Positions 58,559 to 64,000 of a stretch of DNA of 64,000 nt are shown piece after piece (the first letter of the stretch is position 1; every line of letters begins with the position of its first letter). The translations under genes and the position numbers were made by a program. The stretch covers positions 9,439,501 through 9,503,500 of the forward strand of contig OY756969.1 of NCBI GenBank assembly GCA_963580455.1, given 5' to 3'. Below the pieces are notes generated by a model. It was not told where the DNA came from. It worked only from the letters and a program-made list of their open reading frames with translations, and ran no database searches. This DNA comes from Euonymus europaeus. Its lineage: Eukaryota > Streptophyta > Magnoliopsida > Celastrales > Celastraceae.

Positions 58559-59002
58559 TAGTGCCATGATGAACTATTGTGTCGTAGTGCCGTGTGAGTT
58601 CCATTTGTGGGGTATTGATGTGCTGTGAGATGTATCATTTTTTTTTTACTTTTTTTTCTAGTTTTTCTTAGAGAGAAAAGTTGAGGGATATTGAGATTGA
58701 GAGACTGTGAGAGAGAGCTTCAAGGCTGACCTTGGAGATATTGTAAGGTATTGTCAATCTTGCATTCTCTACTCATGGATTGCTTCTCATAGTGGTTTGA
58801 GTCTTGGTGGGACTTGAAGAGGACGTATGAGTGTTTCTTCGAACCTCTATAAATCTTGTGTGTCTCTCTATTTTGTTCTTAATTTCGTTCTTTGCTTTGC
58901 TCATACTATTATCCCTGTTTTCGCATTGATTGGTTGTCGAGAATTGCTTGTATTTTCTTGTTACTTTGTTGTGTTCAAGATCTCTAAGCTTTAGGTATTT
59001 GG
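58559..59002 (+). repeat. Large copia element copy 2, LTR piece 5
   Basis: Matches 22541-22980 of copy 1 (shared GAACTATTGTGT, GAGAGAAAAGTTGAGGG and GCTTTGCTCATACTATT). Ends at the TTGG duplication (58999-59002). Confidence 0.78.
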
Positions 59003-59586
59003 TGTTGGAAAAATGGTGGTCAACCGCTATTTGACCAATAATTATTTACAACTAATTAAGTATTAGTTGAATGTAATTTAGTGGTTCTAATCTTCAATAT
59101 GAAGACTAGAGATTGGAGTTAAAGGTTGTCCAAAACCTTTTTTTTGGTTGAATGCAAATTGACTCCAAAGTGGTCATGTTAAGCATGATATATTGAGTGC
59201 AAAATAATAGAATTGTGGGAATCCCATATTTCATAATTAAGTTGTGTGACTTGGGCTTATAAACCCAAGTGTTGGATGTAAGACTTGGGCCCAATGGCAC
59301 CCAAGCTTTTGTGAGGGAGAGACGCTCTACATAAAGGGCTTGGGCTCACTAAAACATACACATGCATGGGCCCGGGCTCGGGCTCGGACTTACGTAGCCC
59401 ATCTGGACTTAATATTTTGTACTAGCGCACTACTAGGTTCGTTGAATGTGGACATGAGGCTTAATCGAAATTCAAAATTTCCGTTAAGATTTTAATAAAA
59501 TATTTTCGTTACAATATTAATTTGGTTTAATTTTGAATTTATTTCTGGATCCCTACTTTGTAAGGATCCGTTTTCCTTGGGTTCTA

Positions 59587-59596
59587 CTATAAATAG
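59587..59596 (+). promoter_or_regulatory. TATA box of the solo LTR
   Basis: CTATAAATAG at mid-LTR, followed by CAGCCC, as in copia LTR promoters. Assigned from sequence alone. Confidence 0.6.
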
Positions 59597-59825
59597 CAGC
59601 CCAAATGGTTTGGGGAGGATACACCATTTTCTCAAAAGCTTTACTTTGCCAAAATTCTCTTTCCATAGCTTTTCATCTTCCCAACAATTCTTTCTGAGAG
59701 TGCTTTCAATATTGGTTCGACTGATCCTGCCAGTATACCTGTGTCATCTACCGTCAGAAGCGAGCATTGTATCTTGGTAGGTTCTTGGCCGAAAAAGCAG
59801 ACACCTTTGACTGGGGCATTATCAC

Positions 59826-60031
59826 TGATGATGCACAGACCTAGGCCTGGTACACATCATGGAGGAATTGTCCGCTCTGGGCCGCAAGCAGACCGCACGG
59901 CTTTATTTCAGGCAAAGCCCGCCTCCGTGGCCCAACCCGCGTTCGTGAGAGTCAGAGCGAAACTCCGCGTATTGCGAGAGTCGAACCCATGACCTCGTGT
60001 GAGGGGGCGTAAGCCACTACCACCAAGCTGA
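59826..60031 (-). repeat. SINE-like unit S1
   Basis: Reverse complement of S2 with about six differences in 205 bases. Its RNA polymerase III B-box-like element is GGTTCGACTCT and the A-box-like region is AGCTTGGTGGTAGTGGC. Confidence 0.8.
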
Positions 60032-60236
60032 TCAGCTTGGTGGTAGTGGCTTACGCCCCCTCACACGAGGTCATGGGTTCGACTCTCGCAATACGCGGAG
60101 TTTCGCTCTGACTCTCACGAGCGCGGGTTGGGCCACGGAGGCGGGCTTTGCCTGAAATAAAGCCGTGCGATCTGCTTGCGGTCGGAGCGGACAATTCTTC
60201 CATGATGTGTACCAGGCCCAGGTCTGTGCATCATCA
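60032..60236 (+). repeat. SINE-like unit S2
   Basis: 205 bp, begins at the palindrome centre and ends CATCATCA. Contains A-box-like AGCTTGGTGGTAGTGGC and B-box GGTTCGACTCT about 30 bases downstream, as in a tRNA-derived SINE head. The tail is not poly(A). Confidence 0.8.
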
Positions 60237-60409
60237 TAAAAGGCGCCTTTTGGGTTGGAGGCCCGCTTCGCAGCGTTTGGGCCACTCGCTAGACCTTAGG
60301 CCCAACCCATTTTGAAGACCTCCATGGACCTACCCCGTTACTCGTAAGAGGCAAGGTTTGAACCCTGGACCTCCCGTAAGCGTGGGTGTAGCCACTACCA
60401 CCAAGCTGA
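60237..60409 (-). repeat. SINE-like unit S3, diverged
   Basis: Shares the head (AGCTTGGTGGTAGTGGCTAC) and a B-box-like GGTTCAAACCT, but its body (GGGTTGGGCC, AGGCGCCTTTT) differs from S1/S2/S5, so it is another subfamily. Confidence 0.65.
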
Positions 60410-60574
60410 TTAGCTTGGTGGTAGTGCTCTCACATCCTTCGCCTCTCTTATCACGAGGGCAGGGGTTCGAGACATGGAGGCGGCTTCGCACTGCAATAAA
60501 GCCGTGCGGGCCTCAGGGCCCAGAGCGGACAATACCTCCATGATGTGTACCAGGCCCAGGTCTGTGCATCATCA
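60410..60574 (+). repeat. SINE-like unit S4, shortened
   Basis: Head meets S3 at 60409/60410. It has a B-box-like GGTTCGAGAC, lacks part of the middle, and regains the common 3' body (AATAAAGCCGTGCGGGCC and GTCTGTGCATCATCA). Confidence 0.7.
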
Positions 60575-60782
60575 GATCAACTTGGTGGTAGTGGCTTACG
60601 CCCCCTCACATGAGGTCATGGGTTCGACTCTCGCAATACGCGGAGTTTCGCTTTGACTCTCACGAGCGCGGGCTGGGCCACGGAGGCGGGCTTTGCCGGA
60701 AATAAATCCGTGCGGTCCGCTTACGGCCCAGAGCGGACAATTCCTCCATGATGTGTACCAGGCCCAGGTCTGTGCATCATCA
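60575..60782 (+). repeat. SINE-like unit S5
   Basis: Direct tandem neighbour of S4 and close to S2 over its full 208 bases, beginning GATCAACTTGGTGGTAGTGG with one change in the head. Confidence 0.8.
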
Positions 60783-60954
60783 ATCACCTTAAGGAGATTC
60801 GCACACTAGCGTACCTTGCTCTCTCCTCAACTCATTGTTCGGTAACTTGTAATATTGGTAGATCTATATTTTGTTGTTTGTTGATATCTATATATCTTGC
60901 ATGTATTCATAAAATCTTTCAAAACAGTTCATTATTAATATATATTTCCAACCA

Positions 60955-61139
60955 TTGGTGTATCCAAACTCTGACAAGTGTTATCAGTGGAGCTGGTTGG
61001 TGATTTTGTGATGTCTTGGAGAAGTTTTTTAGTGTGTTTGTATCAAATTGGGTGTTAAAGGTATTCCTGAACACAAGGTGTTTGAAAAAATACCGCTAAG
61101 AATTTTCTTGGGTAGAATTACAAAATCTAGGTTGAATCA
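60955..61139 (+). repeat. Large copia element copy 2, LTR end, primer site and leader
   Basis: Matches 22975-23157 of copy 1. After CTCTGACAAG it has TGTTATCAGTGG where copy 1 has the intact primer-binding site TGGTATCAGAGG. Leader sequence leads to the gag start at 61140. Confidence 0.75.
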
Positions 61140-62597
61140 ATGGAGGAGAGCTCCGAGTCGGGTAGCACAACTAAGGTGAAGGTGTTTGATAGAAATAATT
61201 TTTCTTATTGTGAGACACAAATGGAGGATTATTTGTTTGAGAAGGATCTTCATGCACCACTGATTGGGTCAGATGCAATGGGTAAGATGATGAAAGAAGA
61301 ATATAATCTATTAGATCGCAAGTGTGTTGGGGTAATCCGTTGTTGTCCCACGGAGGATGTTTACCACAACATTGAAGTTGTCACAACAACGAAGAAGTTA
61401 ATGGGTACATTGACTAATTTGTATCAGAATTCGTCGTCATCGGGAAAGGTTAGACTAATGAAATGTTTATTTAATCTGAGGATGCAAGAGGGTGACTCGT
61501 TCTCCGCACATTTCGGTAAATTCAAGTCTGTGGTTTCTTAACTTTCTGAAGTTGGTATCAGTTTTCAAGATGAAATCAAGTCATTAATGATTTTAGCTCA
61601 ACTTCTTGAAAGTTGGGAGGGTGTAGCTACTTCAATTACTAACTTATCAGGGACAAAGATATTAGTTTTGGATAATGTGATTGGTTTGACATTAGCCAAG
61701 GAGATGAGGAGTCTTAAAAGGGAACCATCATCCTGTTCAACTCTTCAGACATTTCACAGTGGCAGAAGTCAGACGAAGAGCTCAGATAGTGGAAGTAAAA
61801 ATAGAGGTAAATCTAAAGGGATATCACAATCCCGAGGGCCTAGAGGTTGTCGAAAGTGTAATGATACAGGGCATTTGAAAAAGGACTGTCCAAAGTTAAA
61901 AGGTGCTAATGGTGGGAACAATAACAGTAATCAAGCTAATATAGTTGCAGCTGTAGCTAAAAATCCACAAGATGTTGATGTTGTTGACAACAACATAGTG
62001 ATTATCGGGGAGTTCTACTTACTCTCTTATGAAAGTAGTGATGAGTCTTGCGTTACAGACTCAAGTGCTTTTTTCCATGCAACATCAAGCAAGAGTTTGA
62101 TGACTTCTTATTAGAGTGGTTACCTTGGCTAGACACTTCTGGGTGATGGGGAACCATGTGATATTGTGGGTAAAGGTGACGTCGAGGTTGCTATACATGG
62201 TTACAGATGGAAATTAAAGATTGTTAGGCATGTTCCAAAGTTGAGCAAGAACTTGATATTTGTGGGCCAAGAAAGTGATTCTGGTTGTGATGCTCATTTT
62301 TCAAAACACGATTGGAAAGTGACGAAAGGAGCTATGGTGGTAGCTCGAGGTGAGAGAAATGGTACTCTTTATATGACATTGGAGAGGAAGACACTGGCTA
62401 TTTCTCATGTCAAAAATGAAGCAAGTTTATGGCATAAGAGGCTTGGGCATATGAGTGAGAAGAACATGAACACTTTACACTCTTGAGGCTTCCTTACAAA
62501 CTTGAAGTCAGTTGAGATGGGTTTTTGTGAATGAGAAACTGGAACTGGTTCATACAGACGTATGGGGGGCATGTGAAATCCCTTCTCCAGGTGGTGC
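61140..62597 (+). pseudogene. Copia gag-pol of copy 2, 5' part
   Basis: Gag starts MEESSESGSTTKVKVFDRNN and continues with UBN2-like gag sequence (KLMGTLTNLYQNSSSSGKVR, LMKCLFNLRMQEGDSFSAHF). A TAA at 61540 replaces an expected Gln; the frame continues LSEVGISFQDEIKSL. The zinc knuckle is CRKCNDTGHLKKDC. The protease site reads VTDSSAFFHATSS, with Ser in place of the Gly of DSG. A TAG at 62112 is followed by GYLG. The pre-integrase segment is LWHKRLGHMSEKNM, after which VEMGFCE jumps to KLELVHTDVWG, so part of the integrase zinc region is deleted. The gypsy LTR at 62598 ends the copy. Confidence 0.88.
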
Positions 62598-64000
62598 TGT
62601 TAGGTTTAAAATACCCTACTAGCAAGTGCACTAATTGAAGGGATAGCACAAGTAGTCAGTAGAGATCGTATCCACAGAGACAGAGTTATAATTGATCCAA
62701 ATGTTTATTTGTATATATTTATGGACAAAGCAAGAAATTAAAGTTTCGCACAAGTTGATTGGGTTTACAATTTAATAAGAATGCAAGCAAGAAAAGTAAA
62801 GTGTTTTTGGAATTTTTATATTGAAGAATGCAAATGCTAATGCAATTTATCACTAGGCAAGTTATACTAATGCAATGAATTCAAGTAGAAGAATGAAGCA
62901 CCAAGACTTCGAAATCCACCAAGGGTCAATGATGTGCAAACACAACCAATTCACTCACACATTTATCAATCCAGGTATAACGAATCCGTACCTAAGTCGG
63001 TTTTAGCGCACTCAAGCCAATTTCCCTCATATCAATTACTAGCCATCTTATTGGTCTAGGTTGGATGTTCCTATCAACATTCTAGCCATCTTATTGGTCT
63101 AGACATACATAAGAATTCACGAAAGCTCAATGGAAATAGGATTCATACAAACTTGTTCCAAACCTAATGGAAACAACAATTGCAATCTAAGGTCCCAAGA
63201 AGCATGATTAAATAGATATTTCACCATCTACAAAATCCATCAACCAAATCCATTGAAAACCCTAAGTGGTGATCAAGCACAAAGAGTAAGAAGAATCCAC
63301 AATAATCATAGAAACCAAAGATTTATACCCAAAAAGATTCACATATAAACAAATCAATTCATACAACCATCATTCAACCCAAGGCTTCATCCTAGCCTTG
63401 GTGATAAAGAGTTTAGCTACTCATAGAGAGAGAAAGAGACAAGCAAAGAGAGAGAAACATATTGGTAGAAACACAAGCCAAGATGAAGAATCCCCCCTTC
63501 AAGCCTTGAATCCTCCTTCTTTCCTCTGTTTTTCGCTCCCTGGAACGGTCGTTCGATAAGTCAGAACTGTCCAGTTTTTAGGGCTTTCGCAAAATGAAAG
63601 TGCCCAGTATTTTGTGCAGGGGCGCCTAGGCGTGTAGGAAATGCGCCTAGGCGCTGCTCTAGAAAACGCAGTTTTCCTGAATTTTTTCCATTCGCCTATG
63701 TTCCGTGCGTGGCCCGTACCGCCTAGGCGTGTATAAATCACGCCCAGGATAATTTTCAGGCTTATTCTTGCTCTCATCTTGCCCATATTCGCCACCTTTT
63801 TGTTCCACACCATAAATTGCCTATCAAAATCCAAGACAATAGATAAATGTACCGAATTGACAATACCAATGAGATAATAGAGGGTTATTATCACCAAAAA
63901 TAAGAGGTATATTCATACCTATCAAACACCCAACACTTAAACCCTACTCGTCCTCGAGTATAACTAATTTAAAGATACTCATGAAAAGTAAAATCCTAAC
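62598..64000 (-). mobile_element. Reverse-strand gypsy-like LTR and element edge
   Basis: On the reverse strand an LTR-like unit would start near 63935 (TGTTGGGTGTTTGATAGG) and end at 62598 (AAACCTAACA). Just outside its start the reverse strand reads CTCGAGGACGAGTAGGG, a purine-rich stretch like the polypurine tract of gypsy elements. Noncoding throughout. CGCCTAGGCG-type motifs occur at 63623-63730. The boundaries rest on TG...CA ends alone because the other LTR lies outside the window; 62593-62597 (GGTGC) would be the target duplication. Confidence 0.5.

Larger units (their letters stand above)
59826..60782. mobile_element. Palindromic cluster of five SINE-like units with one target duplication
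   Basis: Block of about 957 bp flanked by ATCAC (59821-59825 and 60783-60787). It consists of units of 160-210 bp in the order minus, plus, minus, plus, plus. Each unit starts in an AGCTTGGTGGTAGTGG tRNA-like box and most end GTCTGTGCATCATCA. Heads meet exactly at 60031/60032 and 60409/60410, giving perfect short palindromes at the centres. The whole block has inverted ends of about 205 bp. GC content is much higher than in the neighbourhood. Confidence 0.8.
59003..60954 (+). mobile_element. Solo LTR (copia-like) carrying the SINE-like cluster
   Basis: Starts TGTTGGAAAAATGG and ends TATTTCCAACCA, with complementary terminal bases typical of copia LTRs. TTGG flanks both sides (58999-59002 and 60955-60958); joining the flanks restores the sequence seen in copy 1, so the boundaries are reliable although the duplication is only 4 bp. 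A TATA box CTATAAATAG lies at 59587-59596. Without the inserted cluster (59826-60782 plus one ATCAC) the LTR is about 990 bp. No primer-binding site or coding region follows, so it is a solo LTR. Confidence 0.82.

Noticed and set aside
59741..60787. Several open frames and possible tRNA genes
   Set aside because: Frames come from GC-rich SINE-like units on both strands. The units have A- and B-box-like elements but do not fold as complete tRNAs by eye.

Overview
The window reads as nuclear DNA of a flowering plant, most likely a eudicot. It is AT-rich and almost entirely built of nested transposable elements, with plant-type Ty1/copia and Ty3/gypsy retrotransposons (including a Tat/Ogre-like one with an extra ORF upstream of gag), an L1-type LINE with a C-terminal RNase H, a CACTA transposon, MITE-like elements and tRNA-headed SINE-like units. 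No bacterial gene, rRNA gene or free-standing tRNA gene was seen. No intact host gene was found; the only clear host-type coding remnants are a pair of HAD/FCP1-like phosphatase exons and a small multi-exon coiled-coil gene of unknown function. All family assignments are from reading translations, not from database searches.

Layout. 1-3060: reverse-strand Ty3/gypsy remnant (LTR, protease and gag fragments, pol missing). 3110-6880: degenerate gypsy LTR copies in antisense. 7095-11848: a broken copy (copy A) of a transposon-type gene with coiled-coil repeats and a C48/Ulp1 peptidase, split by antisense gypsy LTR sequence that itself carries a sense copy of the same LTR family (8717-10861, target duplication GATTC). 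12160-20110: reverse-strand LINE split by a 3.2 kb Ogre-type solo LTR (13421-16614, duplication GATTG) and abutting HAD-phosphatase exons (20075-20620). 20829-24250: copia element copy 1, internally deleted and split by an 887 bp long-TIR element. 24888-32078: the better copy (copy B) of the C48 gene, with a 4.3 kb CACTA element (25667-29995, duplication CAA) inserted in one exon.

33652-62597 is a second copy of the same large copia element, recognisable only because its order matches copy 1. It is cut into pieces by at least six insertions: a gene-bearing segment (34713-42255) that itself carries a young copia element (35518-40144), a reverse-strand copia element (42352-46923), an Ogre-like element (47221-58011), a 430 bp solo LTR (58129-58558), a second solo LTR (59003-60954) containing a palindromic cluster of five SINE-like units (59826-60782), and finally a reverse-strand LTR element running out of the window (62598-64000).

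None of the retroelement polyproteins is intact; each has stop codons, frameshifts or large deletions. The elements are therefore annotated as mobile elements with pseudogene content. The relative order of insertions can be read from the nesting, and the target-site duplications at nine insertions are visible directly.
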